From Daphnia carinata (Eukaryota; Arthropoda; Branchiopoda; Diplostraca; Daphniidae), in NCBI RefSeq assembly GCF_022539665.2, contig NC_081332.1, positions 496,001 to 560,000 of the forward strand: a DNA stretch of 64,000 nucleotides, written 5' to 3'. The position numbers and the translations under genes were made by a program. Each line of letters starts with the position of its first letter. Position 1 is the first letter of the stretch. This document shows, in pieces, positions 41,501 through 52,365 of the stretch. Below the pieces are notes generated by a model. It worked only from the letters and a program-made list of their open reading frames with translations. It did not search any database and had not been told where the DNA came from.

Positions 41501-41950
41501 ACCTCCCTACTATCGACGATTTGTAAAAATTGTCTCTACAATCATCCATGGTCTGTGATAACACAGTAAATGAATACCTACTAATAGCGTAAATGGGGAA
41601 ATATAAAATGTAATGTTTTGGGCTATAGGGTTAATGGAAATACACATAAAGTTCATCTTTTGAGTATTGCGACAGTTTTTAATATCAGAACCCATTTTAA
41701 CATTTCGGGATTTTTTGAAGGAATTTTTGCTACATACGCATGCAAGTAACTGTGGTTTAGGAGGCGTTCTTTCTCAGATAAGAGACGGAAAGGACCAACC
41801 TATAGCCCATGCAAGCAGAAATTTAAATAAGGGAGGAAATAAATATCTATAATAGAAAAACAAGCATGTTACAGCAGTGATGTTTAGAATAAAACGTTTT
41901 CCACATTATTTACAGCAAGAACCTTGTTATTGGGGAGCGTGGACCCAAAC
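41501..41950 (+). pseudogene. Family E RT end and RNase H, right half
   Basis: 41504-41550 reads YYRRFVKIVSTIIHGL, continuing GLP at 30477. Then 41667-41852 reads EPILTFRDFLKEFLLHTHAS (first Asp of TDAS is His), GLGGVLSQIRDGKDQPIAHA and SRNLN. After a stop, 41850-41930 keeps EKQA and FRIKRFPHYLQ. The joined signal across 11 kb proves the BEL insertion. Nothing recognisable as integrase follows. Confidence 0.85.
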
Positions 41951-44011
41951 TGGACACGTACCAGATTGGGCAACCGCAATAACTCGAAAGAGTAGTTATG
42001 AAACGAAATTTAAAAAATACTGTGTAATTGTTAAAATGCTTGATATTTGCCAGTTTCAACCTCACCTTTTTTGTGTGTGTTTATGGTTGGTTCACTCCTG
42101 TTGGACCGGGATGGCACTACTGGTCTGATGTGTTATCTGCTATATAACCTTCGTAATAAAAAACGTGTGTGCTATTCTGTGGGGACGAATTCCGAATAAA
42201 GTTACTACAAAGATGAAAATCAATTGACAGTTTTGTCTCGGTTTGGTATCTACTTTAACAGTAATGTGAAATTACATTCCACACTTAGGCCTAAATTTTC
42301 AAAGCTACGCTAAAACTATTCGTGTAGTTATCGCAACAATTCTAAATTCTGCCACTTTTTCATTTTTTTGGCTTCTACTATTTTTCATATCGCTCGTAAA
42401 CCGCTTAATGAAAAAACAGCTTTGGTAATAATAAAACAAAATAATTCTTCCCTTTTCAATTTTCCGGTTTGTTTTAATTTTTAGGATTTTTAATTTAAGA
42501 TTCGTACGCGTTTAAAGAAATGACCTTCTGTTTGGAGATACTGGACATATTTTTGGAGGAGATATCGGACGCAAACGATATTGTTGGGGCGGGGCCTAGG
42601 TTGCTTAGTTACGGAAGAGAATCGTAAACAAAGACTAAGAGGTGAGAGTTCCAAAGTGTTGTCTGCTGTCTCCTTCTGATAATGGCTATCGTTAATAAAT
42701 AAATATTTGATACTTAACAAGCCTCTCCTTTTTGATTTTTTCCACAGGTAGTGTCATTAGGTACCCCATAAGCTAAACGTGGTGTTCGGATAATACATTA
42801 CTAGCATGCTACTCAATAAACTTAGATAAAGATAGAAAATTTAAAAAAAATTTGCTAGATAGCGGATTATGTAATTAACACCAGAAAAATTATTTAGGTT
42901 TTTGTCTTCATTGCTGTCCCTTTTTTCTATTTTCGCTAGGCACCTTCCGCCTTAAGGCACCATGTAAAATAGCCCCAAAAACCCTTAGCGTTCGGACACT
43001 AAGGGAGGGTACTGTACATAAAAATTTTAATGAAATCCGAACGTCATACTATTTTTTAATGCATGTATCTTCAATATCTCATGTTTTAAAGACTATGTCT
43101 AATGTGGTACACCAGATGTCCAGTTTTCCCGCCTTAAATTTTTTTCCTTCAATCTTTTCGTTTTCTATAAATGTATTTACGACTAAACTACTAAACCAAT
43201 TTGAATGAGAAAAATTCTGAACATAAAGTTAAGCACCCTTTACAATAAAATACCTTTCGAAGCGCTAAATTCCTTTTATTTTCAGAAATAAAGACTAAAT
43301 ACGTTTTTTTCCAGCCTGTGTCCGCTCTCCTCTATAGATCGCTTACTACTCAAGCTACTCAGAAGATGAATGTAAGTTAAGTTTGAATTTGTATTTAGGA
43401 ACCCTTTACTAGCCATTCTTACAATACCTGTTGAAGATTAAAAGACTTTGAATATTCCAAGCTCAAATCAAATTTGGAGAATCACTATTGACGAGAAAAT
43501 TGGCTTCTATGAGATAGGATTCTATGGTATAGTTATCCGCTACTTGTCACCACTTGAAGCTGTTGCTGTAACTAACACACAGATCAACGCAAACTATGCC
43601 AGATTTCTGTAGTCACTGAACCCAAAGTTTCAGCAGCAGCCAACAGCCACTGTAGAAGAATATAACCGAATATCCCACTTCCATCTGAACCGTTTGTTCA
43701 TCCAACACCAACATTCAGCCCAAGTTTCTAAAACCCGCAAGTTAGGAGCTTGCATCTATTAGGGTATCGTGAAACACCACCAACACCAGAGCTTGCGTGT
43801 ATAACACTTCGCCTTAATTCTTGCATGGCGGCTTGTGCATATTTCATGATTAAACCAATTGTTTGTGTTTATTTCTCTTGTTTTGCAATAAATTTTTCAA
43901 ATAATAACATCTCTTAGCTAACAGGTGATTATACTATATGTATTTCAACTCAAAATTAATTTTCTTTTTTTGTTATTAATTTTTTTGTAATCGTGTTTAC
44001 TTCTTACGTGG
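41951..44011. other. No gene recognised
   Basis: AT-rich, no credible open frame. Around 43540-43860 sequence of moderate GC hints at a DNA-transposase C-terminus but the match is too weak to call. Confidence 0.45.
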
Positions 44012-44989
44012 CACCCTGCGACCACTCTCTTCATGTAAAAATGCCCCCTAACGTTGATAGATATATTGCGTGAGTATTTAGACTGAGTTTTAGAATGTAA
44101 TAAATTGTGAAAAAAGCAGCGGTAAGAATTACTATGAAAATGAGACACCCACCCAAGATGGGGTAAGTTGCATTTAGGCATAGCAAAATATTTTACGAAG
44201 TATTACAAATGTTTGCTTTACTGACCAACAAGAACAGACTACGAGATGAGTAATCTTGTTTCCATGGTAACAAGATATTTGTTTCAGGTAGATTTGTTCA
44301 ACACCTGAAAAAAAAATATTGAAAATATCGTCTATTTAATTTATTACTTTTAACGGCAAAATTTACCAAAACATAAATTTGTTGTGAGTTTTAAATGTTG
44401 CCCCGATGCCATTGGCCTTATCAAATAAGTTACTTTCAAGTTCCTTCTAGGTGTAATAAAATCACAGGGCCTCCTCCAGCAAGGATGTCTTATTTTGCTA
44501 AGCATTTTAATAATATGAACCAATTAGTTTATAAGCCAACGCCCTTTTTTATATCAACAACTAATATAAAAATACCAGTAGTAGAAAAAAGATTGTAGTG
44601 TTTTGTAAAATCCTTGTCAATGGCTAATGCCCGTACGAAACGGTTAGCTTGCGTTTTGGCGATGCCCAAATCCTAGCTTTATCAAGCTTCCTCGTCGATG
44701 GCTTGCAGATTTCAAGCTAGGGATACGTTTAGGTTAGCTTGAGTTTTGGGGGGTGGCTTCAGCGCCTTAAAATTAAACTTGCGCAAGCTGTGACTTCGCA
44801 ACCTTGCACTTTAGCTTACAGAAATTAAGCTACTGAAATAAGTTTAAGCTAGAAAAATGGGAGTTAGAAAAATATATATTATTATTTAGCATAAGAAATG
44901 CTTTAAACAAGCATTAGTTATGATAGGACTTTAATCTTAAATAATTCATTTCCTTCAAAAAAATTAACAAATCATACTTAAGTTTGAAA

Positions 44990-45207
44990 ATAAAAAAAAT
45001 TTAGCATTATTGGTTTAAATACATTTGAGGGAACGAAAGATTAACTTAATTTCGACTTCATCTTTAGGTTTTTTAAATTCGGTTGTTGACCTGTCGAAAT
45101 AAAAAAAATTTAGCATAATTGGTTTAAATACTTTGAGGGAACGAAAGCTTAACTTAATTTCGACTTTATGTTTAGGTTTTTTAAATTCTGTTGTTGACCT
45201 GTCGAAA
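44990..45207. repeat. Tandem duplication, two 109-bp units
   Basis: Units 44990-45098 and 45099-45207 each run from ATAAAAAAAATTTAGCAT to TTGTTGACCTGTCGAAA with about 95% identity by eye. Confidence 0.85.
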
Positions 45208-45268
45208 AAAACTTAAGTATATTTCTAGATTCTCTCTTGTATTGTTCTGAAATAGTAGTTATAATATG

Positions 45269-45350
45269 TATAGAATGGTCCAGTGGAAAGAACATCCGAC
45301 TGTGGTGCGGGAGACCCGAGTTCGATCCCAGCCACAGTCTTCTTTTTTTC
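45269..45350 (+). ncRNA. tRNA-like Pol III unit (tRNA-derived, not a functional tRNA)
   Basis: TGGTCCAGTGG (45276-45286) matches the A box TRGYNNARYNG, and GAGTTCGATCC (45319-45329) matches the B box. A T7 run (45343-45349) supplies a terminator. The spacing (about 43 bp) is that of a short tRNA. However the seven bases before the A box (TATAGAA) do not pair with the expected 3' acceptor strand, and the T-stem pairs poorly, so it is a tRNA-derived promoter or SINE head, not a tRNA gene. It sits inside the 884-bp element. Confidence 0.55.
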
Positions 45351-45723
45351 GCTTTGCCTAATCTAGGCTAGCGGCGCGCGGGTTTAGGTTAGCTTGAATT
45401 TCCAAGCTTAAATCGTAAAAAATTTAAGCTTGAAATCGTTAGCTTGGAGGGGCCTGGAGCAGTAGCTGCGCTAGCTAACCCAAGGTTTGAGCTAGCTTAA
45501 CGTTTCGTACGGGTGGTAATCTGTATCAGCCTACAGTGATGTAAATATGCGAGCCCGCTGATGGGTGCCTCGTTTCCATAGTAAATTAAAAGATGGCTTT
45601 TCAGCAGTTTACCACATGCTTAAATTCAGCTAAAAACTTTATGCAATTGCGCTATTTGATAATAGGGGGCATTTTTGCGTGAAGAGGGTAGTCGGTTTTT
45701 TTTTGGAACATACTATACCGCAG

Positions 45724-46090
45724 GCGTTTTGACGGGCAGAAACTGTGAATTGGAGTACAGGCAGAGACAATGAAAGGGTCGACGAGCCACTACAATGGGC
45801 ATTTTGGCGGGCAGGGAATGGCCCAACGGGCACTGAGTGGTTCAGCGGACAGAGACTGCAAGGAGGAAGACGGACAGAGTTTTGTCGGGGGAGGGTAGAT
45901 ACTATGAGGAGGAGAACAAGCAGAGGTAGCAACAGGGTTGATGGTTCCCTACAATGAGTATTATTGCGGGTAAAGAGTGGGTCAACGGGTAAAAACTGTG
46001 AGAGGATGAACGGGTAGAGGCACAGAGAGGATCAACGGTTAACTATTATCAGGCGTTTTGACGGGCAGACACAGTGAAAGGATCTGCGGT
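45724..46090. repeat. Degenerate minisatellite-like array
   Basis: Variants of GCGTTTTGACGGGCAG recur at about 45724, 45798 (GCATTTTGGCGGGCAG), 45957 and 46053, with related GGGCA/CAACGGG/AGAGACTG blocks between. Period is roughly 75-95 bp and highly diverged. Confidence 0.5.
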
Positions 46091-46271
46091 CGAAGAAAGG
46101 GAGTGTTTTGATGTGAAAAAAAACTTAAGTAGACTGGCAAAATAATGGCGTGAGCCGATTGACAGGCGCCAATTGACAAAAAGCGTCAAGAAATGGTAGC
46201 CAAATTTGCCCCCTGCCCTGTAAAGGCACAAACTAGTTTCAAAATAATTTTTTTTAAATAAGTCTGACAAC

Positions 46272-46753
46272 TAGGGCTCGGCACCGCGACGATCGGGCAC
46301 GATTGTGGTCGAACCGCGCTGTTTTTTTTAAGGACAAACCGGTGCGGTTCGGTTTGCCGTTTTTTCAAACAGGTCGAACCGCGGTTTGTGCCCGCTGTTT
46401 TACTTAGTTTGCACCGCGGTTTTACGGTTTGCACCGTCGATTTACGGTTTGCACAGGAATATAAATCGGAAACAGACTTGGTCGCTAGATGGCGGAAAGA
46501 TCGACCAATGTTCGATCGCGATCACGGCAAGTCTGATTGGAAATTTGTTATATAACAAGTTGTTGACCTGATTTGAAATTTTAGCTAAATTTCAAAAAAA
46601 AAAAATTTAATGGCGGTTCTAACCGGTTATGCCCAGTTGCAAACCGAAAACCAAACCGCAGTCAAAAATGGCTAAATCAAACCGACGGTTTGACGACGTT
46701 TTAATGAAAAACCGCGGCTTTCCCCGATCAAAGACGATCGGGGCCGAGCCCTA
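46272..46753. mobile_element. hAT-like non-autonomous element
   Basis: 482 bp starting TAGGGCTCGGC and ending GCCGAGCCCTA, flanked by CTGACAAC (46264-46271) and CAGACAAC (46754-46761), matching at 7 of 8 bases. Inside, ACGGTTTGCACCG-type motifs repeat in both orientations near the ends, as transposase-binding subterminal repeats do in hAT elements. No coding sequence. Confidence 0.8.
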
Positions 46754-46761
46754 CAGACAAC

Positions 46762-49500
46762 TAATCCCCCTTTTCCCTACACTTGTCCCTTGGCTCCTTA
46801 AAAACTGACATAATAGAAATAACTTTTTTTTACAGCTTCATTAATTTCTATTGACTTCTTTGGCTTTTTCAGAATACTTAGGGAAAGCGGAATTCCATGA
46901 CATTTCCTATGGCATTTTGGGCAATCTCATTTTTCGGAAATATCAATAAAATTAAAATAATACAACAAAGCTCTAATTGCCCTTTTTTTTTAAATTATGG
47001 CAATTTCAAACCCTGGGAATAATATGAGTTATTTAACTTTCAAAATTTAATTACAAGGCGATAAAGCAAGAAATCGCAAATGTCATCATTTCGTAACCTA
47101 TACGAAAACGAGAGTTTACTTTTTACCATTAAATTTTTTCTCTATCGAATTGATTGGAGTGATATCTAAGCATGAGACAGTTATATTGTGGGTTGGTAAT
47201 ATTAATATGGTAAAATAACACTACAGACTGGTGAATTCAGAGATTTCCTCTGAATGAGCAATAGGTAGTTAACACTCGGTAGGAAAAGTATAACGAAATT
47301 CCTTATGGGGATTCTGGATGCAAAAAATGTAAAAAATGAACTATCAGTTTCCATTCACTGAGTGAAAAGCAGTTTGTATCTTTTCTCACAGTTCGAAATA
47401 CTAAATTGCACAGTTTTGAAATTCAATATGGCAAATAGGGAGGAAATTTAATTTGGAATAGACTGAGCGAAATTAGGCAAAATGAAGTTGTAAATTGACT
47501 TATCTTGTGTTTACTAACGAATTTTTTTTTTCCTTTTTTTTTTTATTGTTGTAATTTTCTTTGGTTCCAGCCAATCAGCTGTAATGCTTTTGCTCATTTA
47601 TGAATCATTGATTACGTTAACAAATCAAAGTGTGCCACCTTTTTCGGGACAAAAGCAGAACAACTCATAGTTTGCTCTGCCAGTGTGAAATTTTAATCAT
47701 TAATCGTTAATGGGTTTTGTATTTTTTTACGCGGTACTGGTCTATGCTAATTGCCTTGTTCTTTCGCATTTTTTTCTGAAAAATAACATAGCAAAATTAT
47801 GCCAAATTGATTTTTTTATAGAAAAAACTTCCCAAAAACGTTCATGTCTCATCAGAAACATAACGAAGCAGAAAATTTTTTTGATTGCTGATTATCGATT
47901 ATTTTCCCGTATTCGGGCTATAGATGTCACCCTAGCTTGAAATTTTCAGAACTACGAATAAACAAGCTTTGAACAAATAGACAAGGAGGGTTCCACATTG
48001 GGGACCAAGAGACAAATCTCTCAAGTTTTTGAGCAATCACCGCTATGTAGCTAAAGACTGAACCGGAGACGTCAAGGCGAGGAGCCATTCTATAACTCCT
48101 TCGCGACTGGAAGTGCGTGTGCGCCTGTACAGGCAGTCCCCTCGTCTTTTCTTAGTTGTAACCCTTGCGTTCTCAAGTAACGTCTAGTTTCTCCGGTTCA
48201 GCCCATGTGTGGGAGGGCTATCCGCGCCTTCTCCTAGGATTCTTTTGCCGCTGTAGTCTATATCCTGTCATTTCATCTTCATTAGTCAAACAGACTGCGA
48301 AGGACTGATGGACAACTTGTTCTAGGTTAATAAGAACATCAATACACTTTTTCGTTCCTTTTGCTCTTTCCTGTAAATAGCTCTTATTATGATGTACTAT
48401 TTGCTACAGAGATCCCCACTCAAAATGAATTAATTAATTATGCGATATTTAGAATTGTACAGTTATTTCTTTCAACGGCAATCGATGCCGTGATATTTTT
48501 TTACAATATCCCTGATCTGTAACTACGAAAAGTAAAAAATTAAGCTTAAAGTAAAATTTCCAACTATATTTTATTTTCGGCGTTCGCCCTATTTTTTACT
48601 TATTCATTTATTTCTTTTCTTTCTCTTTTTATTTATTTATTATTATCATCATTTGCTTTACTTATTTTTTTTATTTATTATTTCTTTTTTATTTATATTA
48701 TTTTTCTTTTTTGCTTAACATGTGCGAGTACCTGATGACTGTTCGGGTCACATTTTCTTTACCACCCTTCCTGTGAACTAACCCTGTTAGCATCCGGTTC
48801 AGTTCCGATTTTTTTTCTTTACTCTACCGCCCCGTTAGCAGCAAGGCCTTAATGAAGTAGGTTATTCGTTGCCAAGGGTTTGTTTCGACAAACAACACCG
48901 CTGGTTTCCAGTTCGATTTGGAAACGGAACGCTGATGAGCCTGTCGTCGAGTTCACACTCCCGCCCCCCTGTTTCTCGCCTCTTCACCCTCCCGTTCTAT
49001 TTCATTCCCCCCCCCCTTTTTTTCACTGCTAGGGAAAAACATAAAACATGGTACCTTACCGTTGGTGCATTGTATAACTATGTAAGTACGAACCTCATAA
49101 ATCTATTTTTACGGTATAAATAAATCCAACTTCCAGCGCGATGCCTGAGTGCGAGTGTATATGGTTTGATCCGAAGAAGAACCCGTCCGCCAAACATATG
49201 ATACTTATGATGGCGTGTCAAAACGTGTTTTCCACATCGTTGCTGCCAACACGTGTCTCACACTGTAATATAGGTCACAAATTGTACTTCTCGCCTGAAT
49301 CTTTCGCCGTTGTTTGCGTGCGCCCATGTATATGTTGGGTGAGAGCCTCTGCTCATTTGGGGCTCGAATAAAGGCTTCTATTTTGTCGTCACCTCTACAA
49401 CTAGGGCCGTGGAAGTTGTTTATGTGACAAAGCCAGTGTTTTCAAAATTATTTTTACATTTCTCGTTTACGTTGATGGATTTTTGTGTATATGTTTCTAT
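46762..49500. other. No gene recognised
   Basis: Mostly AT-rich. 48590-48720 is low-complexity T/A. 48000-48260 is GC-richer but has no supported open frame. Confidence 0.5.
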
Positions 49501-49508
49501 GTGTATGC

Positions 49509-49528
49509 GTGTGTGTGTGTGTGTGTGT
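49509..49528. repeat. (GT)n microsatellite
   Basis: About ten GT units; a (GTTT)n tract of six units follows at 49708-49731. Confidence 0.9.
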
Positions 49529-49731
49529 CTGTTTTTCTTTCATTTGGGTTTTCCGAAAACTTATCTTGAAAAACTCCAAACATAGTCCGTCCTGCGTACT
49601 GTTTTCAACTACGGAACTGTGTTTAAATACTTCAGCCCGGACACGAAAGTCAGGCGTTAGCCAACCATCTTTATCCCGATTTGACCTATCATTACACTGA
49701 ATGTTTTTGTTTGTTTGTTTGTTTGTTTTTT

Positions 49732-51984
49732 CTTATAATTGAAATTTAATCTAAAGGTAAGTATTCAATATAAAGGCAGTGCTGAATACTTGCATCAAAA
49801 GCAGCATTTAAAGTTGACCAGCTCTTCAGTTATCTTTTTAATGTATCATCTAATATATCCAATAGTACAGGTCTTTAAAAAAGTGCTTGCAAATGAAAAT
49901 ACTGGGCCAATTGTGCTTTTTTCTACTCGCACAAGCCCCAATCTTTATCTTGAAATTAAAAGCTTATTTTCAGTCTTATTACTATTAAACTTCTAATGAT
50001 ATATTACCGATTTGCGCGTTGCACATAAATAAATTGGCTAGGAAATGGCAGTGCGCAGTAGGCTAGTCGTGGAATGGACAAACTGATACGCAACATGGCT
50101 ACGGTCGAATTTCTATTTGATGGGGTTGGCTGCGCTACACGCCTATTGCGCACGTTCGCGTGAAAAGAGCACGGAAAAAACTGACAGTCCGTGACTGACG
50201 TGCTTGAATGATGAGCCACGCAAAGGCGTAGTACATAACCATAGGACTTGGAATCGCTCGTTTTTTATTCCCTTTCTCGGCCTGCTAACATTTCGAGCCC
50301 CGCGTAGACTACATGATGATGATTACTGCACGTGGCAACCAAAAAACGGCTATTTTCCCTGTGAACTTCACAAGGACAGTTTTGGATTTTGCTGCCTTTC
50401 ATACAAAGTAAAGAGCCAGCATGAGTTAGAACAACATCTTTTACACTTTTCAGCAGCAAAAATCTGTGACAGACGCCTCATCGCCTTCATACACTATTCT
50501 AAAAGAAATTCAGACAAAGCCCTAATTTTGATGGGCTATTTTCGCATGATAATATGAATGCCAATAACGAAAAATACGTAATTCAGAATGTTTAAGATTT
50601 ACTACTACTGGATTATAACATATCAAGATTGCCTTTAATGGATTGAAAAGAAGAAAAAAAGTAACTGAGTCAAACAGCTTGACGAACAATTATCAAATTT
50701 ATCAGGCTATTCACTTCAGGAGTAATTCAGATAGGCCTGTAGTCAACCAGCGAGGATGCACAACTTGCTTTGCTGAATTTCTCAGACTGAGTAGTTGACG
50801 AGAAATTCGTTAGCATCACAAACCCCATTCGGCAGCACCTTCCCATACGGAGGGCTGTCACGCTGGGTTTGATCGAGAGTGTTGTTTACCCATAAGCTAG
50901 GACTCGAGTGTACATTTTCTATCCATCCTCATTACATCAAGAATGCAGCAGAGCACACTGTATAGCGTAGATGGCTAACATGGCAGCATATAAACCAACA
51001 TTCTGTTTTTGGAAGCCTAATCACGAAGGACATTCATAAACACTAGTCACCTAATGTTAAGGCAATTAAATAGCTGTTATTATCATTATCCAAATGTTTA
51101 CCGTCGCAACTGTAGGGCAGGGCATTGAAAAAGTTTTTCCACTTCTTGTAATAAAGTTAATGAAAACGGTGGTCTATGAAGTAAATTATTTCATTTTTGT
51201 GGGCTTTACAGCATCTATATATCCACAATTTGAACTCGTCCCCCTCGTTTCCCTTATACGACGTGGCAGTGTTAGGAAATAAGCCCAAACGTTACTAGCC
51301 TGATCCATAAAAATTTGTTTGAGAAATAAAAGAATATCAGTGGGGCCTTTTGTTCGTATGAACACCGATTCCCTTCATTGTGGGCCATCAGTTGGCAAAA
51401 TAGAAATGTATCAAACGGGCTCAAAGAGTACGTTGTGGAAGGTATCGCTTTGTCATAAATCATCAATTATCGGTGTACTTTCGAAGCATTAAAAAAAGGC
51501 CGTAGATTTTTATAGCGACAGTTGATCTAGTATACGGCACTGCATTTATTCTCGGGCGTAGAACTCATTTGCATTTACCAACTCTGTTATTATTCTAATT
51601 GCTAGGTGGTGCGTCTTGTCCTGTTTTTGTGCTCGACTGCTGTTCGCAAGTGTTGAAACATGGGTATTTTCGTCTTGTTTAAGCATATACCCCGTCTGAC
51701 AGGAGAACTTGCTATAGCTACCGCAATGTATTTGAGAAAACCACTTTGCATCATCAGTAGAGGCTGACCACGAATATTTGGACCAATAGGCGATGTTCTC
51801 CTCCTTGTATTTCTTTTTTCATTCCTATTCCTTCTTTCTCTTTCTCTTTCCTTTTTTTTTCTTTTGTACTCGTGTGTCTGCCTGCTTGGTGCTTTCTGTT
51901 CGTTTCGGAAATTCTTTATGCATATAAATTTCCTTCTAGTCCCGAAATTTACATACCTATCTTCAGACCCGCATAGCAGCAGTA
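49732..51984. other. No gene recognised
   Basis: Short open frames only (for example 50204-50557); none shows motifs I recognise or splice context I trust. Confidence 0.5.
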
Positions 51985-52020
51985 GCTTCGTGTGTGTGTG
52001 TGTGTATGTGTGTGTGTACT
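51985..52020. repeat. (GT)n microsatellite, imperfect
   Basis: GTGTGTGTGTGTGTATGTG and a further GTGTGTGTA. Confidence 0.9.
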
Positions 52021-52326
52021 TCTGGCATAAAAGTGTGGAGCTACGAAAAAGAGAGGGAGGGGAAAAGGGGACGTCCAATCCATCTTTCCTTATCGCTGGG
52101 CGCACTTGCAGCATAAGGGGATGACGAAAGACGAAGGTCTATGGAGGGAAAGCCACGAGAGGAAAACGAATCTCTTCTACATTTTCTACTTTTTTTATGT
52201 TTCCTCTCTTGCCGCCTTCGCTCTCTGGTTGGCTGGTTTGTCGTATAGGGGTACCAATCCAACGGAATGGATGCTTCAGTTTCTGAAAGGCTCCTATCTT
52301 TTTTTCTTCTTCCTTTCCTCATTTTG

Positions 52327-52365
52327 TTTTTTTTTTTTTTTTTTTTTTTTTGGGGGGGGGGGGGG
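52327..52365. repeat. T25-G14 homopolymer junction
   Basis: A run of about 25 T directly followed by about 14 G. Purely low-complexity; the open frame that crosses it is not a gene. Confidence 0.9.

Larger units (their letters stand above)
44630..45513. mobile_element. 884-bp non-autonomous element with CCCGTACGAAACG termini
   Basis: Begins CCCGTACGAAACGGTTAGCTTG and ends GCTAGCTTAACGTTTCGTACGGG, a terminal inverted repeat of roughly 20 bp. Subterminal regions are full of AAGCTT/AGCTTG/GCTAGC variants. It contains a 109-bp tandem duplication and a tRNA-like Pol III unit. A short relic with the same end lies at 14008-14097. No transposase; superfamily unknown. No clear target duplication. Confidence 0.7.
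44012..45715. mobile_element. Pogo-like foldback element, interrupted by another element
   Basis: The right end (GGGGGCATTTTTGCGTGAAG, AGGGTAGTCGG, GGAACATACTATA) is a diverged copy of the right end of the MITE at 18323-18687. The left side (TCATGTAAAAATGCCCCCTA) is its inverted counterpart. The left terminus is not precisely defined. An 884-bp element (44630-45513) sits inside. No transposase frame is visible. Confidence 0.6.

Noticed and set aside
30473-41505. Perfect 5-bp target duplication for BEL
   Set aside because: ACCCT and ACCTC match at only three of five positions; the insertion is accepted on coding continuity instead.
43540-43860. Possible Tc1/mariner transposase C-terminus on the plus strand
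   Set aside because: Only vague similarity in mixed frames; no DNA-x-H or PPYSPDL motif can be read cleanly.
45269-45350. Functional tRNA gene
   Set aside because: A and B boxes are good, but acceptor and T-stem pairing fail, so it is called tRNA-like only.
50204-50557. 117-codon plus-strand ORF with several cysteines and histidines
   Set aside because: The Cys/His spacing fits no zinc-finger pattern and there is no supporting context.
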